Positions 37,178 to 47,644 of a DNA stretch of 64,000 bases are shown here, one piece after another. Position numbers and translations under genes: made by a program. Position 1 is the first letter of the stretch. Each line of letters opens with the position of its first letter. The notes beneath the pieces are model-generated. The model searched no databases, was not told the DNA's origin, and saw only the letters and a list, made by a program, of their open reading frames with translations. The stretch is from contig CALAJQ010000034.1 of assembly GCA_937922785.1 (NCBI GenBank), forward strand, positions 31,403 through 95,402, given 5' to 3'. The stretch is from an uncultured Acidimicrobiales bacterium (GTDB taxonomy: Bacteria > Actinomycetota > Acidimicrobiia > Acidimicrobiales > SZUA-35).

Positions 37178-37993
37178 CTAGCTCGGCCGTGTTAGCTCTC
37201 TCATTAGGACCTCTTGGACAACTGACGCCAAATGAGTACCGTTGTCGTCGAATATTTTTCCAAAAGATAGTCCGCGAGACCCACGCAATCCCATAGATGA
37301 AACGTCGGCCAACATCCATTCTGTGGGTTCGGTAGGCCTGTGAAAATACAAAGCATGGTCCAAACTTGCGCCCATATAGCGCTCTCGCTGATCTTCTCTA
37401 GACAAATTGTCAGGGTGAACCGTACGCGCCGGCCCGGTCATGATTGCGTCACTGAGGAACGCCAAGGCACAGGCTTTGATTTGCCGATCAGGCAGTGGTT
37501 CAGAAAGTAGACGCAACCAAGTTGCTTGCCGTCCAGGTTCAAGATCGAACTTGTAGCGATCAATCATGGACCCCCAGCCATCGTCGATTCCATCGGTCGG
37601 ACTACCAACGTCAGGCGGCGAAAAGGCCTGAACATCAACAGCATCTTCGAACTTTTGGAACGACGCGGCCATATTCAAGATTGCGCCGTTGGATTGACGA
37701 GCCACGACACGCCTCGTTATGAACGATCGGCCGTTTCGAATGCGGTCGACCTCAAGCCTGACGGGCTCTGAACTTGTGCCACCGCGAATGAAGTATGAGT
37801 GAAATGAATGTACGTGGAAGTCCGGGTCAACCGAGAGTTGAGCTGCTCGAAGCGCTTGAGCCACAACTTGGCCACCAAAGAGGCGTCCCCATGGATAGCG
37901 CGGCGCAATTGCCACAAAGGTGTCTGGCCCTTGCGGTTCCATGTGGACCAGCTCAACAAAGGTCACATCGTCAATCTTCTGAGGCTTAATCAT
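37178..37993 (-). CDS. Acyl-CoA thioesterase II (TesB-like)
   Basis: GRLFGGQVVAQALRAAQLSV, HSFHSYFIRGG, ASLDHALYFHRP. Confidence 0.9.
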   Translation of the reverse strand: MIKPQKIDDVTFVELVHMEPQGPDTFVAIAPRYPWGRLFGGQVVAQALRAAQLSVDPDFHVHSFHSYFIRGGTSSEPVRLEVDRIRNGRSFITRRVVARQSNGAILNMAASFQKFEDAVDVQAFSPPDVGSPTDGIDDGWGSMIDRYKFDLEPGRQATWLRLLSEPLPDRQIKACALAFLSDAIMTGPARTVHPDNLSREDQRERYMGASLDHALYFHRPTEPTEWMLADVSSMGLRGSRGLSFGKIFDDNGTHLASVVQEVLMRELTRPS

Positions 37994-38349
37994 TCGGCTG
38001 CGTGCGCCTGAAGTTCGCTGAGCGATGCCCATTCCAGCGTTCGGGCGTGAGTTGCTTCGAGAACAACCTTTGGCGCCATTCCCGCGTCAAAGGCCTCCTT
38101 CCAGCGTGCCGCACATAAGCACCACTGGTCACCCTCTTTGAGCCCACTAAATCCATATTGAGGCATTGGAGTAGACAGATCGTTGCCTTGGGCGGCGCTG
38201 AAGGCTAGGAAATCGTCGGTAACCCGAGAACACACGGTGTGGACCCCCATGTCTTCTGAACCAGTGTTACAACATCCGTCACGGTAAAACCCAGTCAGCG
38301 GGTCTAGCGAACACGATTCGAGCTCTGTTCCGAGCACATTCTTAGCCAT
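37990..38349 (-). CDS. DUF2237 family protein
   Basis: NVLGTELESCSLDPLTGFYRDGCCNTG ... GLKEGDQWCLCAARWKEA. Confidence 0.85.
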   Translation of the reverse strand: MAKNVLGTELESCSLDPLTGFYRDGCCNTGSEDMGVHTVCSRVTDDFLAFSAAQGNDLSTPMPQYGFSGLKEGDQWCLCAARWKEAFDAGMAPKVVLEATHARTLEWASLSELQAHAAE

Positions 38350-38435
38350 GACTCCTATTGTGCTCTGTACTGACAGCGATGGTTGCCAATGCGCCGTTTT
38401 CGCGCCGAAAGCCGTTGGTCATCTAGCCTCGGACC

Positions 38436-39602
38436 ATGGACTTTGCTGAAGAGCCCGACCACGACGCAATTCGGGACGGGATTCGACGAGTGTGCGCCGA
38501 TTTCGGAGACGATTACTGGGCCCAGTGCGATGCAGCACATGAGTTTCCTTGGGATTTCTATTCCGCAATGGCCGACGGGGGCTGGATCGGAATTGCGATC
38601 CCGACTGAGTTTGGCGGCGGCGGCCAAGGCATAACCGAAGCGTCGATAGTGCTTGAAGAGATTGCTGCTTCGGGTGCCGCCATGAACGGCTGCTCAGCGA
38701 TTCACCTTTCAATCTTTGGCATGGAACCAGTTAGGAAGTACGGATCAGCCGAACTAGTCGCCGACGTACTACCACGGGTTGCCTCGGGCGAACTACACGT
38801 CGCTTTTGGTGTCACCGAGCCCGATGCCGGCACCGACACCACATCAATAACGACCCGTGCAGTTCGCGATGGAGACATCTACGAAATAACCGGCGCCAAG
38901 GTCTGGACAACCAAAGCTTCGGTGTGTGAGATGTGCCTGTTGTTAGTTAGGACTACCCCCCTGTCCGAGTGCGAGAGTCGGACCGATGGCATCTCTTTGT
39001 TTCTGGTAGACCTTCAGGACCCAGCTGTCGACATCACCCCGATTCCGAAATTGGGGCGCAACGCCGTGGTTTCATGTGAAGTTCGTTATGACCGTCTCCG
39101 AGTCCCTGTGAGTCGCCGGATCGGCGAAGAGGGTGAAGGATTTCGCTACATCCTCGACGGCCTCAACCCCGAGCGCATCCTGATTGCGGCCGAGGCTTTG
39201 GGAATAGGTCGTGCCGCAATGAACAAGGCGACCGCTTATGCAAAGCAACGGGTCGTTTTTGATCGACCAATCGGCCAGAATCAGGGGATTGCCTTCCCTC
39301 TTGCCGAAGCGCACATGAAACTGCACGCCGCCGAACTCACAGTGCGGGAGGCCTCGTGGCGTTATGACCGTGGGCTTAAATGCGCTGAAGCGGCGAACAC
39401 CGCCAAGTACCTGGCTGCCGAGGCCGGGTTCTTCGCCGCCGACCGGGCACTGCAAACCCACGGCGGATTTGGTTATGCAAGCGAGTACCACGTTGAGAGG
39501 TACTGGCGCGAAGCCCGGCTGATGAAGATTGCACCAGTCAGCCAAGAGATGGTTCTCAACTTCATATCCAACAAATCTCTAGGTTTGCCCAAGAGCTACT
39601 AG
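38436..39602 (+). CDS. Acyl-CoA dehydrogenase
   Basis: AFGVTEPDAGTDTTSITTRAVRDGD, ITGAKVWTTKAS, LQTHGGFGYASEYHVERYWREARLMKI. Confidence 0.9.
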   Translation: MDFAEEPDHDAIRDGIRRVCADFGDDYWAQCDAAHEFPWDFYSAMADGGWIGIAIPTEFGGGGQGITEASIVLEEIAASGAAMNGCSAIHLSIFGMEPVRKYGSAELVADVLPRVASGELHVAFGVTEPDAGTDTTSITTRAVRDGDIYEITGAKVWTTKASVCEMCLLLVRTTPLSECESRTDGISLFLVDLQDPAVDITPIPKLGRNAVVSCEVRYDRLRVPVSRRIGEEGEGFRYILDGLNPERILIAAEALGIGRAAMNKATAYAKQRVVFDRPIGQNQGIAFPLAEAHMKLHAAELTVREASWRYDRGLKCAEAANTAKYLAAEAGFFAADRALQTHGGFGYASEYHVERYWREARLMKIAPVSQEMVLNFISNKSLGLPKSY

Positions 39603-39637
39603 GCCTGCCGAAGAGATACAAAACGAAGCTGATCCTT

Positions 39638-40192
39638 ATGCGACCTACAGAAGCCCGAATCCAACCGCTAGAACAAACCGACGATCCAGAGCTTTCGGAG
39701 ATCTTGTCTAAGACGCTCTTGCGCGACGGCAAGCCAATCAACATCTTTGGCGTGTTGGCCCATCACCCGAAGCTGCTGAAGCGGTTTAATCTCTTTGCCG
39801 GTTTCATGTTGACCCAGGGAGTCGTGCCGTTTCGTGAGAAGGAGATCGTCATTCTGCGAATCGGCTGGAATGCACAGAGTGTGTATGAGTTTGGTCAGCA
39901 CACGCTGCTTGGATTAGAGCGAGGCCTGACCGATGCCGAAATCAAAGCCTTGACTCAGGACCTTGACTCCCACAACTGGACTGAGGATGATCAGGCTCTG
40001 ATCACGATGGCGGACGAGCTGGCCGCTGATGACTGCGTAACCGACCAAACGTGGGCCAAACTAGCCAAACGTTGGGATGATCAAGCCATGGTGGAGCTAT
40101 TGATGTTGGCAGGAACATACCGTTTGGTTTCAGGCTTCTTAAACAGTGCCGGGGTCCAATTGGATGACGGTGTACCCGGTTGGCCGCAATGA
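39638..40192 (+). CDS. Carboxymuconolactone decarboxylase family protein (no CxxC)
   Basis: FGVLAHHPKLLKRFNLFAGFML, REKEIVILRIGWNAQSVYEFGQH. Confidence 0.8.
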   Translation: MRPTEARIQPLEQTDDPELSEILSKTLLRDGKPINIFGVLAHHPKLLKRFNLFAGFMLTQGVVPFREKEIVILRIGWNAQSVYEFGQHTLLGLERGLTDAEIKALTQDLDSHNWTEDDQALITMADELAADDCVTDQTWAKLAKRWDDQAMVELLMLAGTYRLVSGFLNSAGVQLDDGVPGWPQ

Positions 40193-41055
40193 CGCTAGGC
40201 CTCAGGGTTGGGGTCATCGTTAGTGCAGCACTGCTCGCTAGCTGTGTCTCAAGCGAGGTCGCAACTGAGGAGTCAATCGAACTCCCAACAACCGTGGCGG
40301 CATCTGCGCCGTCGACCACAACAACCACAGCAGCACCTACAACCGCTCCCCCGTTGACAAGGCCACGTTGGCTTGGCCTTCGAGCCCTAGCCACCAATCC
40401 TGACGGTTCATACAAGCCAGTTGACACACCCCCACAACTACTTAATCGGTCTTTTGCAACCGAGGACTCGCTGCCACCGCCGCCTTCAGAAACCTACGTG
40501 TGGACTATCTCCCCATTTGAAGGCGAGCCGCTGAAGCGCAGCACCTACAAACCAGACTGCCCTGTCGGCCCAGAGTCGCTGAGCTACCTCACCATGTCGT
40601 TCTGGGGGTTCGATGGCCTTCATCACACCGGCGAGATGGTGGTCGATTCCGAATGGGCTGAGAGCATCGTTTCAGTGTTCGCCCAGCTACACGAGGCTCG
40701 GTTTCCCATTGAGGAAATGCGCCTGGTCACTCCGGCTGACCTAACCGGGATCTCCTCAGGTGACACCAACAACACAACCGCGTACGTGTGTCGCGCTGTT
40801 ACTGGCGGTCGCCGATGGAGTGATCACGCGCTAGGTACAGCAATCGACATCAATCCGTTCCACAACCCATACCAGCGTGGTGAGATCATCCTGCCTGGCT
40901 TAGCCAAGGCCTTCATGGATCGCGAAGAACTTACGCCGGGGATGATTGGGCGCGACGGCCTGGTGGTGAATGCGTTCGCCGACATTGGCTGGAGTTGGGG
41001 TGGCGACTGGAAGACGGTTACCGACTACCAACACTTCAGCCTCAGCGGCAACTGA
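40180..41055 (+). CDS. M15-family peptidoglycan peptidase, lipoprotein-like
   Basis: RWSDHALGTAIDINPFHNPY; Thr-rich linker after lipobox-like LLASCVSS; YQHFSLSGN. Confidence 0.85.
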   Translation: MAAMTLGLRVGVIVSAALLASCVSSEVATEESIELPTTVAASAPSTTTTTAAPTTAPPLTRPRWLGLRALATNPDGSYKPVDTPPQLLNRSFATEDSLPPPPSETYVWTISPFEGEPLKRSTYKPDCPVGPESLSYLTMSFWGFDGLHHTGEMVVDSEWAESIVSVFAQLHEARFPIEEMRLVTPADLTGISSGDTNNTTAYVCRAVTGGRRWSDHALGTAIDINPFHNPYQRGEIILPGLAKAFMDREELTPGMIGRDGLVVNAFADIGWSWGGDWKTVTDYQHFSLSGN

Positions 41056-41065
41056 CCCATAACAC

Positions 41066-41117
41066 GCTTCTGTCATAGGTTTATCGGGCTATAGCCCGAT
41101 AAACCTATGACAGAAGC
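41066..41117. terminator. Perfect 52-nt palindrome between convergent genes (candidate bidirectional terminator)
   Basis: gcttctgtcataggtttatcgggcta | tagcccgataaacctatgacagaagc, exact reverse complements. Confidence 0.75.
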
Positions 41118-41123
41118 AAGGTG

Positions 41124-42353
41124 TTAGGTCTGGGTGCCGACCTTTAGCTCGTTGAACGGAACGGACTTGTCAACACTCGGTTCCCGAGGAAGACCTAGAA
41201 CCCGGTCACCAATGATGTTCCGCTGAATTTCGTCTGTGCCGCCAGCGATTGTTGACATGTATGTTGCCAGCACGCTGCCCGACCATTGCTTGTCCCCTTC
41301 GTCGCTCCAAGCCATTACGGCATCTCCAACAACGGCCGGGATCACCTGGCGCATCTTCTTGGCAATCACCGCGCCATGAAGCTTGCCTAGCGAACCGCCA
41401 GGACCTGGTGTCTTGCCAGCCTTCATCTCGGCCCGAGTTCGCATTGACCCCAATGACTTTGCGGTCTCGTGAGCGTAGATGTCCATCAACTGTTGGCGAA
41501 CAAGCGGATCCGTGCTGGTGCCACGCTTTTGGGCCTCGGCCACTAGTCGCTTTGAATGAGGTCGACTAACGCCGCCCTTGGAACCCGTGCCAATTGCCAC
41601 TCGCTCGAACATGAGCATTGCGATCGCTTGGTTCCAACCATTGTTCAGCTCACCGACCAACCAGTCAGCTGGAATTGATACGTCGCTAAAGAACACCTCG
41701 TTGAAGTGGCGGTTTCCATCAATCTGATGAATTGGGACGACCTCAACACCCGGAGCGTTCATGTCGACAATAAACATCGAGATGCCGGAGTGCTTGGGAA
41801 CCTCGGGGTTGGTGCGGGCGATGAGGATCCCGTACTCGGAATGGTGGGCCAAAGTGGTCCACACCTTCTGCCCATTGATTACCCAAGTATCACCGTCACG
41901 CACAGCTTTGGTCTGAAGACTGGCTACGTCTGAACCTGCGCCCGGCTCGGAGAACATCTGACACCAGACGTCTTCAGCACTGATGGCTCGGGGCATAAAC
42001 TGGCGCTTCTGTTCTTCAGTTCCAAATTGGTTCAGAATTGGGAGAGCCATGCCGTGAGAGATCGTCAACTCACCAGTCATGTCTGGGTAGCGGGCATAGA
42101 GATCTCGCCAAATGTTCTGGTGAGCCTTGGTAAGGCCGGCACCGCCGTAGGCGGGGTCATACTGGAGACCAGCCAAGCCCGCTTCGGCCGCCTTCTTCTG
42201 GAAGGCTCGGGTTGCCGCCATTGTTTCGGCGCCGCGAGTCTCTTGTCTGAACTCTGGCATGCCGGTCGCGTTGGCGTTTAAGAACTCAGTGCAACGCTGG
42301 CGGAACGCCTCGGCCTCGGCGGGATCTAGGGTCGTGTTGTCAGTTTCACTCAT
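41124..42353 (-). CDS. Acyl-CoA dehydrogenase
   Basis: MFSEPGAGSDVASLQTKAVRDGDTWVINGQKVWTT, GGTDEIQRNIIGDRVLGLPRE. Confidence 0.9.
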   Translation of the reverse strand: MSETDNTTLDPAEAEAFRQRCTEFLNANATGMPEFRQETRGAETMAATRAFQKKAAEAGLAGLQYDPAYGGAGLTKAHQNIWRDLYARYPDMTGELTISHGMALPILNQFGTEEQKRQFMPRAISAEDVWCQMFSEPGAGSDVASLQTKAVRDGDTWVINGQKVWTTLAHHSEYGILIARTNPEVPKHSGISMFIVDMNAPGVEVVPIHQIDGNRHFNEVFFSDVSIPADWLVGELNNGWNQAIAMLMFERVAIGTGSKGGVSRPHSKRLVAEAQKRGTSTDPLVRQQLMDIYAHETAKSLGSMRTRAEMKAGKTPGPGGSLGKLHGAVIAKKMRQVIPAVVGDAVMAWSDEGDKQWSGSVLATYMSTIAGGTDEIQRNIIGDRVLGLPREPSVDKSVPFNELKVGTQT

Positions 42354-42445
42354 CGGCTCAAACTTAGATGCAGCGGACCGAGCTGCCCAATTCGGGCGTC
42401 AATATGAGCTGTACCGGAGCAGTTAATAGGTCGTAGAATCTCACG

Positions 42446-44323
42446 ATGGAAACAGTGAGATTAACCACCGCCCAGGCCATCGTTCGATGGATGATGGCCC
42501 AAAGAACAGTCCTTGATGAGGGGGCTGAGGCACCCATGTTTCCTGGGATCTTTGGAATCTTTGGCCACGGCAATGTGACTTGCCTAGGCCACGCACTGGA
42601 AGAGGTGCAGGACACCTTCCCAACTTGGCGAGGCCAAAACGAGCAGGGCATGGCCTTGGCTGCGGCCGCGTACAACAAGGCCGTTAAAGGGCGCCAGATC
42701 ATGGCTGCAACTTCCTCGGTTGGACCGGGCGCCACCAACATGGTGACAGCCGCCGCAATGGCCTCGGCCAATCGCCTGCCTTTGCTCTTGTTTTCGGGCG
42801 ACACCTTCGCTACCCGAATCCCCGATCCGGTTCTCCAACAGGTCGAGAACTTTGGCGAACCTTCAGTAACAGTGAATGACGCTTTCCGGTCTGTAACTAA
42901 GTTCTGGGATCGAATTGTGCATCCGGCCCAAATCGTGCAGTCGTTGCCAGCGGCCCTGACCACCATGGTCGATCCCGCCACTCGTGGCCCGGCCTTCATC
43001 GGTCTACCTCAAGACGTGCAAGCCATGGCTTATGACTACCCAGTTCGCTTCTTTGAGCCTGTAGTCACCGAAATCCCAAGACCGCGTCCTGACTCCACCG
43101 AAGTCGTTGCCGCTGCAGAGGCAATTCGCAACGCCCGCAAGCCGTTGATAATTGCTGGCGGAGGCGTTCACTACTCAGTTGCGGAGTCCACGCTGGCTTA
43201 CTTCGCTGGCGATCATGGTATTCCCGTTGTAGAGACCGTTGCCGGCAAGTCTTCCCTACTAGGAGATGACCGGGTCTACGTTGGCCCGATCGGGGTGACG
43301 GGTTGTGAGGCTGCAAACAACCTGGCCGAAGAAGCAGACGTGGTGATTGCTGTGGGCTGCCGCCTGCAAGACTTCACCACCGGTTCTTGGACTCTGTTCA
43401 AAAACGCCGAGACGAAGATTATTGGAATCAACACCACCCGGTTTGACGCAATCAAGCATCGGTCGATGCCCGTGGTTGGCGACGCCAGAGAAACCCTGCG
43501 TGAGTTGGACAAACTCCTTGAAGGCTGGGTTGCACCCGAACAGTGGATGGAACGAGCAGCTGAAGAGAAGGTTGGCTTCCGTAACTACCTAGACACAATC
43601 GGCGCTCCGTCCCAAGATCCAGACGCAGTGCTGACTTATGCCCAAGTAGTGGCCGCGGTAAACCGCGGCGCTGGTGAAGGCGACGTGTGCCTGGCCGCTG
43701 CCGGCGGCTTCCCAGGCGAAGTAAACAACGGTTGGTGGAGCAAGGGAATCGGCACGTTCGACTGTGAGTACGGCTACTCCTGCATGGGGTATGAGACTGC
43801 CGGGGGCTGGGGTGCAGCAATGGCCTACGGCCCTGGAGGCGGGGCCGAAAACGACGGCGAAGTTTTTGTGTTCTGCGGTGACGGTTCTTATCTGATGATG
43901 AACTCTGACCTTTATTCGTCGGTGCTATCTGGGCACAAGATGATTGTGCTTGTCTGCGACAACGGCGGGTTTGCTGTAATCAACCGACTTCAGGTGAATC
44001 AAGGGGGCAAGCCTTTCAACAATCTCTTGGCCGACTGCCGGGTAGCCGGTGACGTTGTTGAGGTTGATTTCGCCTCTCATGCTGCGGCGATGGGTTGTGG
44101 CGCAGAGAACGTCAACGACGTTGCCGAATTGGAAGCTGCGATTGGTCGGGCCCGGGCAAGCGACCGGACCTATGTGATCACGATGAAGGTTGATCCCTAC
44201 GCTTGGACCGACGGCGGTTGCTTCTGGGAAGTAGGCGTTCCTGAAGCTTCAAACTCTCAAAGTGTTCTTGATGCCCGAGCCGAAATGGACAAGGGGAAGA
44301 CCGACCAACGAATCGGCTATTAG
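42446..44323 (+). CDS. iolD: 3D-(3,5/4)-trihydroxycyclohexane-1,2-dione acylhydrolase (ThDP enzyme)
   Basis: FGIFGHGNVTCLGHALEE, SSVGPGATNMVTAAAMA, ThDP motif GDGSYLMMNSDLYSSVLSGHKMIVLVCDNGGFAVINRLQ. Confidence 0.9.
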   Translation: METVRLTTAQAIVRWMMAQRTVLDEGAEAPMFPGIFGIFGHGNVTCLGHALEEVQDTFPTWRGQNEQGMALAAAAYNKAVKGRQIMAATSSVGPGATNMVTAAAMASANRLPLLLFSGDTFATRIPDPVLQQVENFGEPSVTVNDAFRSVTKFWDRIVHPAQIVQSLPAALTTMVDPATRGPAFIGLPQDVQAMAYDYPVRFFEPVVTEIPRPRPDSTEVVAAAEAIRNARKPLIIAGGGVHYSVAESTLAYFAGDHGIPVVETVAGKSSLLGDDRVYVGPIGVTGCEAANNLAEEADVVIAVGCRLQDFTTGSWTLFKNAETKIIGINTTRFDAIKHRSMPVVGDARETLRELDKLLEGWVAPEQWMERAAEEKVGFRNYLDTIGAPSQDPDAVLTYAQVVAAVNRGAGEGDVCLAAAGGFPGEVNNGWWSKGIGTFDCEYGYSCMGYETAGGWGAAMAYGPGGGAENDGEVFVFCGDGSYLMMNSDLYSSVLSGHKMIVLVCDNGGFAVINRLQVNQGGKPFNNLLADCRVAGDVVEVDFASHAAAMGCGAENVNDVAELEAAIGRARASDRTYVITMKVDPYAWTDGGCFWEVGVPEASNSQSVLDARAEMDKGKTDQRIGY

Positions 44324-44811
44324 GCCGTCTTCGCAGACCGTAGCGGTCCAGTGTTGCTAACCAGCGTCAGCATCAAGTCGGTGATCACGACAACACTAAG
44401 CCCAGCCATGATGCCCGTCGCGTTTGCGATGAGGTCTCCAACTGCCATTGTTCGAGTTGGCGTGAATACTCCCTGGGCGATTTCAAGCCCGAGGCTTGCT
44501 GCAAAGAGGCAAACCGCCACAACGTCGGCTCGAAAGCGTTTCCTAGTTGCCAGACCAATCACAACCATGCCTGCGCCCCAGAGAATTACGTGACCAACTT
44601 CATCGGCTTGGAAGCCAAGGTCTCCGCGGTCAATGAAGTCGACAGCAAATCGGCGTTCGATGAACATCCCAAGCCTCAGGAACCGGGCCACGGCTGCGGC
44701 CCAGAGGCTAGGCATTCGACCCGACATCGACAGAACAATCGCTACCGCTACAAAGCTTGCGATCGTAAGATTGCTTTTCAGCCGAGCCGAGAGCATTGGT
44801 ATATCCGCCAT
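44320..44811 (-). CDS. VanZ-like membrane protein
   Basis: Hydrophobic protein with ADEVGHVILWGAGMVVIGL and VGDLIANATGIMAGLSVV. Confidence 0.7.
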   Translation of the reverse strand: MADIPMLSARLKSNLTIASFVAVAIVLSMSGRMPSLWAAAVARFLRLGMFIERRFAVDFIDRGDLGFQADEVGHVILWGAGMVVIGLATRKRFRADVVAVCLFAASLGLEIAQGVFTPTRTMAVGDLIANATGIMAGLSVVVITDLMLTLVSNTGPLRSAKTA

Positions 44812-44855
44812 GGCCCAATAGTAGGGCTATCGAGAGCGCATTAGCAGTCAGTGAG

Positions 44856-45764
44856 TTAGCTCAGACGAGCCAGTTCACCAGTCTCTCGTTCGTGGCGGAA
44901 CGCAGAAAGTAGTGTGCGCACATCAGGCAATGGCGTACCGAGAGATTGCGAGGTGTGCAAAGCGCTTAACGACGAGTCGTTCGGTACGCCGCCTTGAAGG
45001 TGTGCCTCATCAGGCGGAGGCCCAAATCTGAGCAAGGACGAGTCCAGCTCAAACACTTCACACGCAGTCTCTGCCAACTCGCGCCGGGTCACCGCATCAG
45101 AGCCACAGCAATGGAAAATCCCTTGTTTTCCCTGGTCAGAGATAGCCCGCATTACCGTGCCACACATGGCCGCCAGCGAAGGAGAAGCCTTCATGTTGAT
45201 GTTCTCCGCCTCCCATACTGTGAAGGTGTCGCCCTTCTCTAACGCATCGACGATCGAAGCGACAAAGTATCCGAATCCGGGATCTTGTTGACGAGGGTTG
45301 GACGGTCGAGCCCAGTGATGGCCGTTGACTCCTGAAACCCGGGCCACTGCTCCCCCGTTCTCCAGCGCAACTTGCTCTGATGCCACCTTCAACACGCCGT
45401 AGTAGTTCAGCGGGTTGGGGGCAGCAAACTCGTCATAAGGTCCACCGACTCCATCGAACACCCAATCAGTTGAGACCAGCACGAACGGTATGTCGGCCTT
45501 AGCGGCCGCCCGGGCATAGTTGCGGGTAGCGCCCACAAATGCATCCCAGGCCACTTCTCGCTCGACATACATTCGCACGTAATCGTTCATGATCGCCGAG
45601 TGCACAATGGCGTCTGGCTTTTGGGCCTCGACATATGCGGCCACGGCTGTTCCGTCAGTCATGTCGACCCGTTCGGTGGCGACGGTGTCGCCATGCTGGT
45701 CGGTAAAGACTTTGGCTATGTTCGATCCCACGAAGCCTGACGCTCCGGTGATGATTGCGTGCAT
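44856..45764 (-). CDS. RmlD-like NAD-dependent sugar-nucleotide reductase/epimerase
   Basis: MHAIITGASGFVGSNIAKVF, STDWVFDGVGGPYDEFAAPNPLNYYGVLKVASEQ. Confidence 0.85.
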   Translation of the reverse strand: MHAIITGASGFVGSNIAKVFTDQHGDTVATERVDMTDGTAVAAYVEAQKPDAIVHSAIMNDYVRMYVEREVAWDAFVGATRNYARAAAKADIPFVLVSTDWVFDGVGGPYDEFAAPNPLNYYGVLKVASEQVALENGGAVARVSGVNGHHWARPSNPRQQDPGFGYFVASIVDALEKGDTFTVWEAENINMKASPSLAAMCGTVMRAISDQGKQGIFHCCGSDAVTRRELAETACEVFELDSSLLRFGPPPDEAHLQGGVPNDSSLSALHTSQSLGTPLPDVRTLLSAFRHERETGELARLS

Positions 45765-46765
45765 TAGATGGCCACCGGCCTGTTCTCTTGCGCCGATTGT
45801 CGGGCAGCGGCGCCGATGACTAAGGGTGCTCGACCATCAGCGCCGGTTACTGGTGTTGGTGTTCCGGACTTAACGGCGTCGACAAACTGTCTCCACTGAG
45901 CGATGTATGAGGGGATGTACCGCTCTAGGAAGAAGTGAGGTACCGGAGCGCCGTGGCTTCCGGCTGAAGTCCGGACCACTGTGTGGTGGTTGGCATGGTT
46001 CTCCGAAGTTGCGACTCCTTGGGATCCAAACGCCTCCACCCGTTGGTCATAGCCATATGCCGCCTGGCGACAGTTATCGATGGTGGTCACCACTCCGTTT
46101 GCATGCGTTAGCAGAACGGTGACCGTGTCGTAATCGCCGGCCTCACCAATTGCCGGATCCACGGTCACAGAGCCTTTGGCATAGACCTCTACCACGTCAG
46201 AACCAGTGACAAACCGGGCCATGTCGAAGTCGTGAATGGTCATGTCATTAAAGATTCCACCGCTCACTTTTACATAGGAGATGGGTGGCGGTTCTGGGTC
46301 TCGACTTGTGATGTGAACTTGGCGCAGGTCACCGACTGACCCTGCAAGCACGGCCTCTCGCACTGCCGCATGCCCAGCATCGAAGCGTCGGTTGAATCCA
46401 ATCTGAAGAGGGACTCCAGCCGCAGCTACCGCGGCCAGCCCTCGATCTACCTCTGCTACGTCAAGACTAATTGGCTTCTCACAGAAGATGGCCTTTCCAG
46501 CTTCCGCGGCTGCAACCATAAGGTCGACATGAGTATCGGTACTGGTACATATGGCAACGGCGTCGACGTCGCTTCGGGCGAAAACGGCTTCGGCTGAATC
46601 GGCGGTGTCGATGCCAAGACGCGCAGCAGTTTCGGCTGCCGATGGAGGATGCACATCAAATACAACGGGAACCACGGCTCCCTCTGTTCGTGTATGGACC
46701 AGGTCGGCGTGCATCGATCCGATGCGGCCCGTCCCGAGTATTGCTATTCGTAGGTCATCAGTCAT
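45764..46765 (-). CDS. iolG: Gfo/Idh/MocA oxidoreductase, probable inositol 2-dehydrogenase
   Basis: RIAILGTGRIGSMHADLVH, AIFCEKPISLDVAEVDR, LQIGFNRRFDAGHAAVREAV, GGIFNDMTIHDFDMARFV. Confidence 0.8.
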   Translation of the reverse strand: MTDDLRIAILGTGRIGSMHADLVHTRTEGAVVPVVFDVHPPSAAETAARLGIDTADSAEAVFARSDVDAVAICTSTDTHVDLMVAAAEAGKAIFCEKPISLDVAEVDRGLAAVAAAGVPLQIGFNRRFDAGHAAVREAVLAGSVGDLRQVHITSRDPEPPPISYVKVSGGIFNDMTIHDFDMARFVTGSDVVEVYAKGSVTVDPAIGEAGDYDTVTVLLTHANGVVTTIDNCRQAAYGYDQRVEAFGSQGVATSENHANHHTVVRTSAGSHGAPVPHFFLERYIPSYIAQWRQFVDAVKSGTPTPVTGADGRAPLVIGAAARQSAQENRPVAI

Positions 46766-46792
46766 TTTGTTGAGTCCTTAAGTGGCCTGGGC

Positions 46793-47644
46793 CTAGCTAG
46801 GTTCGCCCCACGCAGGTGTCAGAGGCGGAACGCCACCCTCACCTTCGGCGCCAAGTATCGATTGGTCATAGTTAATTACAGAGCCGGTCATCATCCCAGA
46901 CTCGGGAGAGGCCAAGAAGCAGATACTTCGAGCCGCTTCCTCAGGATCGATCAAACGCCCAAACGGTCTCCCAGCCGCGGCGGCCTCAAGCCAGTTGTCC
47001 TCGGCTCCGTGAAAACGCTTCTGAATGACGTCTTCGCCTGGAGTGGCCATCCATCCGGGCTGAATGAGATTCACCCTGATCCGGTGACGCATTAGTGAGT
47101 AGGCGGCATTACGGGTGATGGCTTGAAGGGCAATCTTAGATGCGGAGTAGGGATACAAAAAGTCTGCCCCTGTAGTTGAAGCAACGCTGCCCACGTTGAC
47201 AACAGTTCCTTGAATACCTTCGCGTTTCATCACCTTGGCTGCCGCCGAAATTAACATAGCTGGTGCTCTGGTATTGATGGCCAGCATTGCGTTCCACATG
47301 TCTGCGTCACAATCCCAAACCGACGCCCTAACTGTTAGAGCTGCACCGTTCACCAAGCAATCGACGCGACCGAACTTTGTATCGGCGGCGGCAATGATTT
47401 CATCGGGGGCGTCTCGGTCAGCCAAGTCGGCCTGAACAAACATGGCGTGGTCACCAATTGCGGCCGCAGCTGCGACACCCTTGACTTCGTCTCGACCTAC
47501 CAGGACAAGACCCGCTGCCCCACGCTCTGACATCTGGCGAGCTACGGCGTTGCCAAGCCCTTGGCTACCTCCAGTGATGACTGCGACCTTGCCTTCAAAG
47601 TCTCGGCCGGTTCGAAGCGAAGGTTCAGAGGCCGACACTGGCAA
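46793..47644 (-). CDS. SDR-family oxidoreductase
   Basis: VAVITGGSQGLGNAVARQMSERGA, YPYSASKIALQAITRN. Confidence 0.9.
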   Translation of the reverse strand: MPVSASEPSLRTGRDFEGKVAVITGGSQGLGNAVARQMSERGAAGLVLVGRDEVKGVAAAAAIGDHAMFVQADLADRDAPDEIIAAADTKFGRVDCLVNGAALTVRASVWDCDADMWNAMLAINTRAPAMLISAAAKVMKREGIQGTVVNVGSVASTTGADFLYPYSASKIALQAITRNAAYSLMRHRIRVNLIQPGWMATPGEDVIQKRFHGAEDNWLEAAAAGRPFGRLIDPEEAARSICFLASPESGMMTGSVINYDQSILGAEGEGGVPPLTPAWGEPS

